Shown one piece after another: positions 47,169-58,116 of a stretch of 64,000 nucleotides of DNA. Made by a program: the position numbers and the translations under genes. Each line of letters opens with the position of its first letter. The stretch's first letter is position 1. Origin of the DNA: Pedinophyceae sp. YPF-701 (Eukaryota > Chlorophyta > Pedinophyceae); assembly GCA_916048055.1 (NCBI GenBank), contig CAJZHL010000024.1, forward strand, positions 248,001 through 312,000, given 5' to 3'. The notes under the pieces were generated by a model. That model searched no databases, had not been told where the DNA came from, and was given only the letters and a program-made list of their open reading frames with translations.

Positions 47169-49250
47169 ATGGGCCTGAGCGTGAGCAGAATACTGTACGG
47201 CAGCGCACAGGCGGGGACGTCGCGGGAGCGCAGCCAGCTGCACCGCGTGCTGCGCGAGGCACCCGTGCTGGACACACTGCCAGACGGCGATAAGGCGAGC
47301 CTCGCGGCGACGTGCTGGGGCGCGCTCGAGACGGTGCTGCGGCACACGCGCGCGGTGCTCAAGGTGCACCCGGACGACCCCGTGCTGGCCGGTGTGGCAC
47401 AGCGGGTGACGGCGGGGCCGTGCGCGGGGGCCGTGGAGCTCCAGGGCGTGCGCGTCGTGGCGACGGACGCGGGGGCGCTGCTGGACGCCGCGAGGGAGGT
47501 GGGCTTCGACCTGCCGCTGAAGATCGACGTCGACGAGAGCCGGAATACCATTGAACACGCGCGAGAGGAAGCGAGCAGCGAGAAGGAGATGCTTTTGTGG
47601 GTCGAGATGATGAGGGCGCTCGCGGCGACGCCCGGCGGGGCGCACGTGACGGGATTGACGGTCCCTGCCCTGTCAGGGAACTCTTGGGACTTATGGACGC
47701 ATTTGACGTCGGAGGCGGAGCTGCAGGGGGTGGCGCGGGTCCTGCAGACGCGCACAGTGCGGGACCGCCTGCGCTTTCTGAAGATCGCGGTGGGGCGGGA
47801 CGCCTTGATGCAACACCGGGCTGCCGAGGTACTGCACGGAGCGCTGGGTGGTCTGTCGGCGCTGCAGCACCTGCAGCTCGACCACCCCAGTGCACACTTG
47901 GCAAACGTCGTTGACCAGCTCAGCGGGCTCAGGACGCTCGAGGTGCGGCAGGGGCTGTGGATGCATGATCGTGGATTCACAGCCGCGGAGTGGTCCGCGT
48001 TCTGGGTCGCTCTGGAGCGGGCGACGGACCTGCGCAGCCTCACGTTGTCCGACTGGGCCGATCGGGACGCAAGCGCGGAGCTGCGGGCCCTGCCGGCGCG
48101 GCTGGAGGTACTCTGCATGAATTGCGAGCACCCCCTTCGCTGGTGGGACGGCATCAACCTGCGGTCGCTGAACCTGGAGCGTATGGGACACTTCGAGCGC
48201 TGGGACAGGCTGGCGGAGCTCCTGAGCCGCAGCAGGAAGCTGACGCGGCTGCGGGTGGGGGGTATTTCAGATCGCCCGCACATCGACCCGGACGCCGTGC
48301 TTGCGGTGTTTTCGGCCCTGGAGCACAGCCAGGTGGAGGACCTCTCGTTGGCGTGCTCATTCGAAGCAGAAGGAGCCTTTCGCGAGGCGTTGGGGGCCGC
48401 CGTTGCCTCCGCGGTGCGCAACATGCCCGCGCTCCAAGAGCTGCACCTTTCGGGCCCGACGACGCGCGAGGCGGACCCCGATGGCTGGCTCGGATTCGAT
48501 CGGTCCGCGGCGGTGGCGGCCCTGCGCGACACGGCGACGCTGCGCACGCTGCGGCTCGACCTGTGCAGTTCCAAGATCGAACCGGGTCTCGGCGCGGCTC
48601 TGGGCGGCCTGGTCAGTCGGAGCACGTCGCTCGCGGAGCTGCACCTGCACCGCTTCGAGTGCCCCGCGGGATCATACAGTGAGCTCTTCCAGGGCCTGGG
48701 CGAGAACAGGACGCTGCAGGTGCTGCGGTGCTGCAGCGGCGGGGAGGCGCCGCTGGACAACGGCTTCGTGCGCCGGCTGATGGACGCGCTGTACGGTGGC
48801 GGCCGCCACGAAGGCCGGCAACTGCACACGCTCGAGATTCGGTCCAGCCGCGTCAGGCACGCCGGCGTTGCGCACATCGCGCAGGTCCTGGAAGACCGGC
48901 CATCGGTCAAGCTGCGGCGGCTGACTCTCGAGGGCGTCGACGTCGGGCTGGAATCCATCGGGTTCGCGCTGCAACGGAACTGCGCGCTCGTGTCGCTGCG
49001 GGTCCCTGTCAACGAAGACCGCATATACCGGGAGGTGGCGACGTTGGAGGAGGCGCTGGTGGACAACACGACGCTGCGGCACCTGGACATCAGGGAGCTC
49101 GAGGGCGGTTCGCTGTATTCGACAAATGTCGGGAAGCAGCTGCGAGAGGTGTGGCACGCGCAGCGGTTTGCGATGGCCCTGCGCGAGGCCATCGGGGGGA
49201 AGCCGAACAGGACGCCCGGAGAATATTTCATGCGGATGATGGCGCGCTGA
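47169..49250 (+). CDS. Intronless leucine-rich-repeat (RNI-like) protein, probably N-myristoylated (693 aa)
   Basis: Single exon. Start chosen at the ATG giving MGLSVSR, which follows stop-free but Arg-rich frame sequence. Gly2 and Ser6 fit the N-myristoylation pattern, so the protein may be lipid-anchored to a membrane. An N-terminal region of about 180 residues is followed by about a dozen LRR-type strands: LRSLTLSDW, LEVLCMNC, LRSLNLERM, LTRLRVGG, VEDLSLAC, LQELHLSG, LRTLRLDLC, LAELHLHRF, LHTLEIRSS, LRRLTLEG, LVSLRVPV, LRHLDIREL. Spacing is like ribonuclease-inhibitor repeats, normally a protein-binding surface. No F-box, kinase or NACHT motif seen; partner unknown. Absence of introns contrasts with its neighbours, which may indicate retroposition. 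Confidence 0.75.
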   Translation: MGLSVSRILYGSAQAGTSRERSQLHRVLREAPVLDTLPDGDKASLAATCWGALETVLRHTRAVLKVHPDDPVLAGVAQRVTAGPCAGAVELQGVRVVATDAGALLDAAREVGFDLPLKIDVDESRNTIEHAREEASSEKEMLLWVEMMRALAATPGGAHVTGLTVPALSGNSWDLWTHLTSEAELQGVARVLQTRTVRDRLRFLKIAVGRDALMQHRAAEVLHGALGGLSALQHLQLDHPSAHLANVVDQLSGLRTLEVRQGLWMHDRGFTAAEWSAFWVALERATDLRSLTLSDWADRDASAELRALPARLEVLCMNCEHPLRWWDGINLRSLNLERMGHFERWDRLAELLSRSRKLTRLRVGGISDRPHIDPDAVLAVFSALEHSQVEDLSLACSFEAEGAFREALGAAVASAVRNMPALQELHLSGPTTREADPDGWLGFDRSAAVAALRDTATLRTLRLDLCSSKIEPGLGAALGGLVSRSTSLAELHLHRFECPAGSYSELFQGLGENRTLQVLRCCSGGEAPLDNGFVRRLMDALYGGGRHEGRQLHTLEIRSSRVRHAGVAHIAQVLEDRPSVKLRRLTLEGVDVGLESIGFALQRNCALVSLRVPVNEDRIYREVATLEEALVDNTTLRHLDIRELEGGSLYSTNVGKQLREVWHAQRFAMALREAIGGKPNRTPGEYFMRMMAR

Positions 49251-49702
49251 ATCGCGCGGCGGCGCGGAGCTTCCAGCCCGTGGCGGCGAGTATGCGGTGC
49301 GAGCACGTGCGAGTGCGCCGCCGCCTGCAGCGCCGGGTGCGCGCCGCGTGTGAGCGAGCATCCCGGCGAGTCGCTGCGGATCATCGGGCGATGCTCGCAT
49401 GCGGCGCAATCTCGAAGCGAGGGTGATTTGAAGGTCGGTGAATCTAGGGGGGTGTCACCGCATGGGTGAGGGATCGCTAGGCGGGGCGGGTCGCGATGCC
49501 GGACCGACGCGCCCCGCAATGTCGACGTCCTCGCAAGCATCACTGCCGAAGCCGCACCGGAGGGGCACGCGCGCCCCTGAATATAAAAAACCCGTCTACT
49601 TCCTTCAAACATATCTATGTATTCACCGCCATCTATGTCTGGCACCGCGCCCGCCGCCCACCCCTTCCCGGCCATCCGGAGCACTCGCCACCCGCCCCGC
49701 GC
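49251..49702. other. Convergent spacer between the LRR gene and STK19
   Basis: 3' flanks. It contains a lower-GC island with GAATATAAAAAA near 49580 and a run of AT-rich sequence to 49640, possibly part of a 3' UTR or polyadenylation region. Confidence 0.45.
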
Positions 49703-50903
49703 TCACCGCAATGCCTCGGCGCCGCGTCGCAGTCGGACTGAGGGCCCGACGGCGGTGCGCACGCGCTCCACCTCCCCGCGCCCCTCCATCTCGCGCGCGA
49801 CGAACACCCGCTGCTCCGGCGGCACCGCGGGGCACCCCTTGAGCTCCCCGAGCTTGCTCAGCAGCACCTCGCCACCCCGCCGGCGCGCCAGCGCGCGCGC
49901 GAGGTCGCGCCGCGCGCCCGTGAGGAGCGCCGCGACGCGCGCCGCGGCGGGGAACGAGAAGACGAGCGCGTCGGGGTCCTCGCGGCTGCTCACGAGGACG
50001 CGCGCGTCCTCGAGCGCCTTCAGCGCCGCCACCTCGGGCCGCAAAGACCCCCCCCCTGACGCGACTGGGCCGCCGGCGCCCCGCCGACGCTTCGCGGGCG
50101 GCGCGGCTGCGTCGCCGGTGTCGGTCCGGGCGGCCGCGGCGCCGTCCGGGGGGTCGTCGGGGAGCGCGGCGCGGAGTGCTGCCAGGGCGTCGGTGCGGAG
50201 AATTCCAGGGGATGTGCTGGAGGGGAGTATTGCGGAGATGAGGGCGTCGACGGCGCGGGGGAGCGCGGGGTGCCGGTGGGCCCCCGCGGCCGCGGCGGCG
50301 CGGAGGGCGGCGGCGTAGGCGTCGGTGGGGACCAGCACGAGGGGGGGTGTTGGGCCTGACGTCAGGTGGAGGAAGCGCAGGCGGCCGGTGCGGCGGAGGT
50401 GGTCCAGGTCGCGCGCGAGGCCCGTGGCGTCCGTGAGAATGGTGCTCAGCTGCGAAGTCAACGCGGAACACCGGAGGGGGGATGTCACGTGTAAGTGCTG
50501 CGCGCTGTCTGCACCACGTGCGGGATTCGGCGTCGTTTCTGCTCCGAGAGCGCAGATACAAGGTGCAGGAATCGTTTGCGCGCACGGGAGGTTCACCTGG
50601 GCGCGTGTGGCGAGCGGTGGGGCGCCCAGCGCATCGAGCGCTGGCTTCAACTGCGGCTGCAGCGCCTGGAACGCAGCCATCGCATCGCTCGGGAGATCCT
50701 CAGCCGTCAGGTCGTCGTCGGGGTGCCACGCCGGCGCATCTGCAGCGGGGATGCGCGCCCACGGGACGTCGGTGCGCAACGCATTGAGCAAACCGCTCGC
50801 GCACACGGCTCAAACGCTTTCGAAACGCAAGTCCGACCGCCCCACCTTCTTTTCCCTCATGTCTCCGATGGAGCCGCTCCAGAACGTCGTCAATGTCGCC
50901 CAT
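49703..50903 (-). CDS. STK19: STK19 (winged-helix DNA-repair factor) homolog, 328 aa
   Basis: Exons in transcript order: 50903-50807, 50739-50597 and 50449-49703; all phases close. The first exon reads MGDIDDVLERLHRRHEG with a basic FRKRLS. Winged-helix segments are visible as TILTDATGLARDLDHLRRTG followed by RLRFLHL, VLVPTDAYAAAL, ALEDARVLVSSREDPDALVF, SFPAAARVAALLTGARRDLA and a C-terminal EMEGRGEVERVRTAVGPSVR. This order matches STK19, once called a kinase but now known as a nuclear winged-helix protein acting in transcription-coupled nucleotide excision repair. A low-complexity insertion (about residues 165-215, ending AKRRRGAGG) separates two parts of the fold and may act as a nuclear signal. 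It shares a divergent 580-bp promoter region with BRE1. Assignment is by motif order; moderate certainty. Confidence 0.74.
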
Positions 50904-51483
50904 GGCGAGCCCTCACACCCCCCTCTTCCGTACAGACCCTGTCATCGACCCGCGAGCCGCGCTCGCCGCACGTGCCGCCAAGCGCGCGCCCGCAGCCACC
51001 GCAGGACCTCTGCTCCCCCGCGACGCGCCCGGACCCGAACGCCGCGCCGACGCCGGGCCCACGTGCGCCCCCTCCACGCGTCGTCGACACGCACCGCACG
51101 CGCACGCGGCCGACACACCTTCGGCGCGCCGTGCGGCTTCGCTCGGGGCAAGAGTGGCCCGCGGGCATGCCAGCGCCGCGCCAAGCGGCCATGCGCGGGC
51201 CCGCGAGACCCCCCCCGGCGACGTGGGGAGTCGCAGCGCACACTCCGGGAGGCCTCGTCGCGCGCAGGCGGCGGCGCTGGGGCGCGAAGCGGGCGTCGGA
51301 GGCGGCGCAGGGGCCACTCTGCCCGCGCGGCGTGCGAAAGGGCGCCCAGGCCCTGACTCAGCGCAGCGCCGGTCCGCAGAGCCAAGGGTGGGGGAGACAC
51401 GTCTCCGGATACCCGCCCGTCGGGGGCGGCAGGGCGGGGGCGTGCCGCGCGACGCGCTTTGAGCGCGAGAGACGGAGGCCGGG
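50904..51483. promoter_or_regulatory. Divergent promoter region of STK19 and BRE1
   Basis: 580 bp between two start codons pointing outwards. It contains a TGACTCA at 51354-51360. Both genes have chromatin or DNA-repair roles, so shared regulation is plausible but not shown. Confidence 0.45.
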
Positions 51484-54400
51484 ATGGCGGCGGAGCTGCT
51501 GAACGAGCCCGCGACGCTGCGGAAGATCAATTTGAAGCTTGCGGAGAGGCTTGCGGCGCGCGTGGCGGACAACAAGCGGCTCGAGGAGCGGCTGAAGGCG
51601 GCCGAGGGCGCGAAGGAGTCGTTTGTGGACACCGCGGCGTGCATCTCGAAGTACGTCCCCGCGCATCGGCGCCGTAGCGCGACGAGGCGCCCCCCGCTCC
51701 GCACACGTCCGCGCCGCGGCCCCGCCGCGCCCCGAGCGCCGCGTACCGTCCTCCCACGGCGTGCCTGCGGACTGGAGCGCTGCCGGGGCGGACCAGGCGG
51801 GGCCTCGTCGCCCCGAGCAGCCACGTTTCGGACGTGCAAGCAGGTCCCGGGGCTCTCGCGGCGACACCCCGTCGCGGCCCGCGCACGCGCGCTCCCGCTC
51901 CCCGCGCAGCTCGCATGTTGCGCGCCTCTGACAGCTCCTCCGCCGCCGTGCGGCCGCGTTCGCAGGCTATGGGCGGAGCTCGACGCCAACCTGCAAGCGG
52001 TGTGCAAGCGGGCGGGCGTGGAGCCCGCGCAGGCTCCGCCGAGCGACAAGGGCGCCAGCCCGGAGGATATCTTCCTCGAGAGGTGCGGCACAGCGCGCGC
52101 AGCGGCCACGCGCGCGCCTCGGCTGCTCGTCGCCGCACGCACACCTCGTGCCACCCACCACGCGCCCGCTCGACCGCTGCGGGGCCGCCCGGGCGCTTTC
52201 CCGCGCCTGAATATACTCCGAGACGGCAGACCTCGCGAGCGCGCCGAGGGAAACGGAGCGCGCGGCCTTCTGCGCGTCGCGGTCGCCGTCCGACCGTCGA
52301 AACTGCGCCCGCCCCCTCGCAGGCTCCTGCGCGGCGGGTCGGCCGCGGACTCGGACGCAGCGAGGCCGCGGAAGCGCAAGCGCGTCATTGAGGTGCCCAC
52401 CATCGACCCCACGGACCTCGAGGTCGCCCTGCGCGGCCGCAGCGGCGCCACGCTGGGCATGCTCTCGGCAGTGGTGCAGCGCATCGACGACGCGGCGCGC
52501 CAGCGGGCCGAGCACGCCGCGCAGCTCTCCGGCGACGAGGTGCGGATTTTTCGCGAGCCGCACGCGCCCCGCGGCCCGCGCTGCGCGCGCAAGCACGGCG
52601 TTTGCGCCTCGGTTCGATTTCTCTAGTGACATGGGCAGCAGCTGCGCGCGTGGCGCGCGTGGCGTCTCGGCGCGAGTTGTGCGCGCGTCTTGCGAGGTTT
52701 CACGCGGGCGGAGAGCGTTCGCGGCGCCCCGTGCAGGCGCTGCGGAGCGAGGTGGCGAGGCTGCAGGCGGAGCTGCAGCGGGCGACGGAGCGCGCGGCGG
52801 CGAGCGAGGCCGAGTGCGCGCGCGTGGAGTCGGTCGCGGCGCTCTTCTTCGAGCAGTTCCAGCGGCAGGAGGCCGAGGTGCGGCGCCCACGCACCAGCTG
52901 TGGCTGCTCGACAACAGCCGACAGGTCGACGACGGCGCGCGTTCGCTGGCGAGCTTCGTCCTCCGGTTCTGCGCGCTATCGCTACGATGCTGCGCCATCA
53001 TCCGCATCAGTGCGCGTTCACGCGATCGCGCCATGCGTGCCCCCCGTCCACATCTCTCGTCTACCCGCGCCAGCTGCTCTTCGGCCGCATAGACCCGCGG
53101 AAAACAACTTCTGCATTATCCCCGCACGCATACGAACGGCGCAACGCACTCACCGGGCCGCGCTCGCGCTCGTCCACCGCTGCGCAGTGCGGGGAGGCCC
53201 AGGCCGAGGTCGCCGCGATGCAGGAGCGCGCCGACGCGGCGATCCGCGACGCCGAGCGCCTCAAGCACGAGCTCAGCGCCCTGCGCGCCACGGCCACCGC
53301 CGTGGAGCCCCCCACCCCCGCCGACGCCGCCCCGCGCCCGCCCACGCCACCTCCGGCCACCCCGGCGCCCACCCCGGGCGCCCGCCCGGGCACACCCGGC
53401 GCGGACAGCGCCGCCGCGGCCGCCCCGACCGACGCAGAGGCGGCCGCGCAGCAGCGCGTCGCGGAGCTGGAGGGGGAGCTGCGGGAGCTGCGTGAGGCTC
53501 ACGACCGGCGCGTCGCGGAGCTGCAGGGGGCGCTGCGCGCGAAGGAGGAGGAGGCGGATCGGTTGGGGTTGGAGGCGGCGGCGGCGGTGGAGGCGCGGGC
53601 GGGCGAGGAGGGGTCGGCGGCGGCGGGGGGGGGGTTGCCGGGGGAGTTTGTTGCGTGGCTCGGGAAGGCGCGCGGGGCCGCGGGGGCGCTGCGGTTCGAC
53701 GCGGAGCAGGTCGCGGCGCGCGCGGTGGCGCTGCGGCAGGCGTGGGCGTCGTGGGACGAGGAGCTCGAGCATCGAGTCAGGGAGGGGTGTCGGGCGCTGG
53801 AGGGGGAGTTGAAGAAGGAGCAGGAGCGGGTGCTGGCGCGGCAGGCGGGGGGCGGGCGCGCGGGCGCCGCGGACGGCGGGCTCGCGGCTGCGGCGGCGAC
53901 GGAGTTCCACAGGTGCGGGGCGTCGAGCGGCTCTCTGATTGTTGTTGTGGTTCCGCACTCGAGGATTCGCGAATGGCTGCGCGTACTTGAAGATAGGGCT
54001 CGCGGCCGCCCGCGACGAAGCTGCCGCTGTGTGCGACGCTCTCCGCCTCGGCGGGGCGCGGTGCGTGGCACGCCGTGTGCCTGACAGCAGCTCTGCGGGG
54101 GGTGTTGTGCTTTGTACTGCAGGGGCGTAATAGAGCGGCTGGGGGCGTGGGCGACGGCGCGCGGGGCGCGCGTGCACGCGGCGATCGTCGGGGCGCGCGA
54201 CGCGGCCGAGGCGCTGGCGGACCGCGAGGGGCGGTTGCGAGCGCTCACTGCGCGCCTCGAGGTGAGCCCGTCGACATGCACACGGGGCACACCACTCTCC
54301 GTCCTGGGACGCGTGACAGGTCCTGTCGTTCGGGGGGCCTCGCGGGCTCGAGATTGAATTATAAAATGTTTGAAAAAACGTAGAATTTGTGTATCACGAT

Positions 54401-55782
54401 CTAACCCGCGCCGGCCCCGCCGCTTCGCAGACCGTCGAGGCCGAGCTGCACGCCGAGCGCGTCCGCACGGAGCACCTCACCAACCGCATCGACGCCGCGC
54501 GCACCCTTGCGGACGTGGCGACCGCGATGGCCGACGACGACCGCACCGCCGTGGAGCTCCGCGCGCGCGTCGCGGAGCTCGAGGGCCAGCTCGCGGGCGG
54601 TGGCGACGCCAAGTCGAAGTCGGCGGAGACCCCGCCCGACCTGACAGCGGTGCGCGCTGCCCTGACTCAGGCCGAGAGCGACCGGGAGGCGCTGCGCGCG
54701 CAGCTCGAGGCCGCGCGGGGCGGCAACAGGGAGCTCGCGGAGAGCCTCGAGACGGTCGAGAGCGAGGTGGAGGAGGTGGGGGGGGTGTACGAGGCGGCGC
54801 TGCGGGAGAAGGGGGAGTTGTTGCGGCGGGTGGGGGAGTTGGAGCGCCAGGCGCAGGCGGCCGAGGACGACCGCGCGGTGCTCCTGCGGCGCGCGGTCGC
54901 GGCCGAGCGGAAGACGCAGGAGGCCGAGGTGAGCGCGCAAAGACACGTGGACGCACGCTCTCATGCGTGGTGCTGCCTGGCTGGTGGTTGTCGTGCCGGC
55001 GTCAGAGGCGGCCCCCGCTGCGGCCTCGCGCCCGCGTGCGCGCCCCACGCACACTGCTCAACTCCCTTGCTTCCATACACGCACCGATTCATGCATTTCA
55101 CGAACAAGAAACCACATACTTCAGCATCTCTCAAACATGCGCCCCTTTCACGCATATTTCATAAACAACGCCGAGGCGCCGTCCCCGCACCCCGCCCCAC
55201 GCGCCCACACGCACAAACCACACCCCCCCAACACTCCCCGCGCAGGCCGCCCGCAGCCGCGCGCACTCCGAGTGGCTGGAGCGCACGCGCCAGCTCGACC
55301 GCCTCTCGGCGCTCGCCGACCAGCTCGCCGCCGCCGCCGCCACCGCCGACGACTACGTCGCCCGCCAGCAGCGCGCCGTCGCCGCAGAGGCCGACCGCGC
55401 GCGCGACGCCGTCGCGCTAGAAGCTGCACAGCGCCGCGCCACAGAGGCCGAGGTGCGCGCCGCGCGCGCGGGCGACGACGCGGAAACGCTGCGGCGGCGC
55501 GCGCGGCGGCTCCAGGAGCGGCTCCGGCAGGCGCAGTCGGTGTCCGGGGGGGCGTTGGGGGACTCTGCGACCAAGGAGCTGGAAGTCCTCCGGGACGTGT
55601 GCTACTGCTCGCTGTGCAAGGTCAACGTGCGGGACCAGGCGCTCGCGCGGTGCGGGCACACGTTCTGCACGGACTGCATTCAGAAACGGATAAGGCTCCG
55701 CGACCGGAAATGCCCGTCGTGCGGCATCGGGTTCGCGGTGGAGGACGCCAAGCGCATCTACTTGGGGCTCGAGGGGGAGTGA
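51484..55782 (+). CDS. BRE1: BRE1-type E3 ubiquitin ligase for histone H2B (846 aa)
   Basis: Exons 51484-51650, 51966-52082, 52323-52539, 52737-52877, 53188-53912, 54123-54261, 54431-54928 and 55246-55782; all phases close. The protein starts MAAELLNEPATLRKIN, then ISK|LWAELDANLQ as in BRE1 N-termini, a basic PRKRKRVIEVP, and long coiled coil with Ala/Glu/Arg heptads over most of its length. It ends in a RING finger (about residues 786-826) of spacing C-x2-C-x11-C-x-H-x2-C-x2-C-x11-C-x2-C, followed by AVEDAKRIYL, the usual BRE1 ending. Known role: with RAD6/UBC2 it monoubiquitinates H2B on transcribed genes in the nucleus. A Pro/Thr/Ala-rich insertion (about 245-300) interrupts the coil. Length agrees with plant HUB1/2 (about 880 aa). 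Confidence 0.93.
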
Positions 55783-56208
55783 GGGGGGGAGTGTCGGGGG
55801 GTGTGAAAATCGGAGGCGAACGGAAGAAAACAGGAGCGCTCCTTGTGCGGGCAACGTCGACTGCTTGGACGGCCCGTCAGACTCACGTCCCGGGGCGCGC
55901 GCTGCACCTCGCGGCGGCCGTGGGTCGTGCTCGTCCGGAGCCCAGCGCGTCGAGCAGCTTCCTACGCCCCCACGCAACCGCGCGCAACATGTCAGCCCTC
56001 GGCCACTCAGACCCCTCCACCCAACCGCCGCCGCGCCCGCTCGACCGCCCGGTCGACGTGGCCCCGAGCGAGCACGTCCGCCGCGCCGCGCACCCGCGCC
56101 CCGCTCTCATTGCCGCCGCTCGCTCATCCTGCGTGCGGGTACTCCACCGCGTCGTTGCTCTCGGCCACCCCTTTCCTTGGTCAATGAGGTGATCCGAATT
56201 TCGACGTC
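55783..56208. other. Convergent spacer between BRE1 and SGT1
   Basis: 3' flanks of the two genes. G-rich GGGGGGAGTGTCGGGGGGTG lies just after the BRE1 stop. No gene seen. Confidence 0.5.
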
Positions 56209-58116
56209 TCACATCTTCATCGGCTCCTGCCCCGCCGGCGGCTTCACCTCGACCTTGCCCGCGCCCACCTCCTTCCAGTTCGTGCTCAGCACAGTGCCCC
56301 CCGACTCGGAGTACGACTTCATCATCGCGCGCCGCGTGTCGTCGTCCGCGTCCTTGTAGATGTTCTTGAACAGCTTCATCAGCGCCGCGTCGCCCTCCAG
56401 CTGCTCGTCCTTCTCCTCGGCCGCGATCTCCGACTCGAGCTTCGACCAGTCGCCCGGCCGCCGCTTGCTCGCCCACGGCAGCGGGATCCCTGCGCAGCAA
56501 GCGCATGCGGACCGCGGGTTGCGAGCTGCGCGCGAGCGGCGCCGGCGCCGGCACAGGCCGGCTTGTATTAATTCGTCTGCGCGCAGACGGTCGTTGCGCC
56601 CGGAAAGCGCGCCGCGTCGCTGCGGAAGAGCGGTGCGAAAAAGAAGGCACAGACACGGCGCGGGCCGCGCGCACCGTCGTCCTGCGCGCCGCTCCCGCCC
56701 TGCTGCAGGTCCGTCCACTGCGACCCGTCCGCCTTCGCGAGCTTCACCTCGATCTTCGGCGCGACGTGCTCCACCACGGTGCCAGCAGGGTCCACTTTGC
56801 CCCCTAGCTGCACCGCCAGCTCGTACTCGGGCTCCCCGGCCTCCGACCGCACCTGCGCCGCGACAAATCGTCAGACAATTATTACTCTCGCCAAGAACGC
56901 GCAACGGCGGCCCGCTGCGGCCACGGCGACGCAGCCACTGACAGTCAAAGGCGCTCGCGCGCGCATTTCGTCGCTCCGCAGCGCGGCGGCAGGCGCGCGC
57001 GCAAGCAGCGACGCACCTGGATCAGCAGCGCGTTGTCCCGGACGTCGACGGTCGCGCGCTCCTTCGGGATGTTCTTCGCAAACACCGACACGTAGACGTG
57101 CGTGCCCGTCTGGTACCACTGGTGCCGGTACTTCTTCGCTCCGGCGCCCGTGAGCGTCGCGTCGAGCGCAGGCGCCGCCGGCGCGCCGGAGCCGCCGGCC
57201 GCCGCCGGGGCCGCCTGGAGCGTCGCCAGAGCCGCCGCACACTTCTGCGTCCACGCCGCGACGCCGCTGTCGCCGGGGCGCGCCTTTCCGGCCTCCGCGA
57301 AGGCCTCCTGCGCAGCCTCGAACTCGTCCAGGTGGAAGCTCGCGATCCTGCGCGACAACGAGCACGCCCGCGCTTGCGCTGTGTGTGTCTGCGCTGTGGC
57401 GCACCACGCGCGCGGGACGCCGCGAGACGCCGCGGCCCGCCATGGCTCGGCGGCCCTGTGCTCCATCGCGTGCAGCCACGGCGCGGGGCGCCCGGACGCT
57501 GCGCCCGCGCGCCGCGCTGCACGCCCGCGCGCCGCTCCCTGCAGGTCCGTTCGCTTCCCGGCCTCTTCCCGGCGGCGCTCGCGGCTCAAACGGGCAGAAC
57601 GCGATCTCCGTGGACGGCCACGCTCGCAGAGTCAGCGCTGGCGCGGAACAGCGCGCTCCTCGCGCCCTGGGAACCGGAGAGTGCGGCATCGAGACCTACC
57701 CTTTCCGGAGAAGCGCGCTGAAGAGGGACTTGTCGGCCTCCGCGGCCTTGGTGGCGTCCTCGAGGGCCTCCATGAACTGCTCGTCGCGTATCTTGAGCTC
57801 CGCGCGCGCCGAGAGGAGCTCCGCGCGCCCCGGCTCCGACGCGACTGCCTGCGCTCAGCCCACCACACACATCGCCGTTCCGAAGCGCTCCCGCGCGCAT
57901 CCCGCTCCGAGGCAATCCGAGGCCCTAGCGCACGCAGCGAGGAAGCCTTAGCGCTGCGTGGACGCCGCTCGGACCGCGTGCGGCGTGCGTGGAGGCGTGC
58001 AGGCAGCGTGCGGGCGCTGGGGCGGGGACACGGCGTACCTGGTCCATGTGCGCGCACGCGGCGGCGAGGTCGCCGTCCAGGAGCGCGAAGAACGCGCTCT
58101 CGACCGGCCCGCCCAT
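56209..58116 (-). CDS. SGT1: SGT1 co-chaperone of HSP90 (TPR-CS-SGS, 338 aa)
   Basis: Exons in transcript order: 58116-58039, 57848-57700, 57347-57017, 56852-56675 and 56489-56209; phases close. The TPR region (about 1-105) shows [36 protein letters not shown] and [20 protein letters not shown] across exon joins. The CS domain (about 146-230) begins [20 protein letters not shown] and continues PKERATVDV...[11 protein letters not shown]. The SGS domain (about 254-338) runs [17 protein letters not shown] to [20 protein letters not shown] and ends near EPMKM. SGT1 links HSP90 to SKP1-containing ubiquitin ligases and, in plants, to NLR immune receptors; it acts in cytosol and nucleus. Somewhat shorter than plant SGT1 (about 350-360 aa) but with every domain present. 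Confidence 0.94.

Noticed and set aside
46814-49684. 956-codon open frame on the minus strand
   Set aside because: Antisense to the LRR gene. Ser/Arg/Ala-rich composition without motifs, whereas the + strand shows regular leucine-rich repeats.
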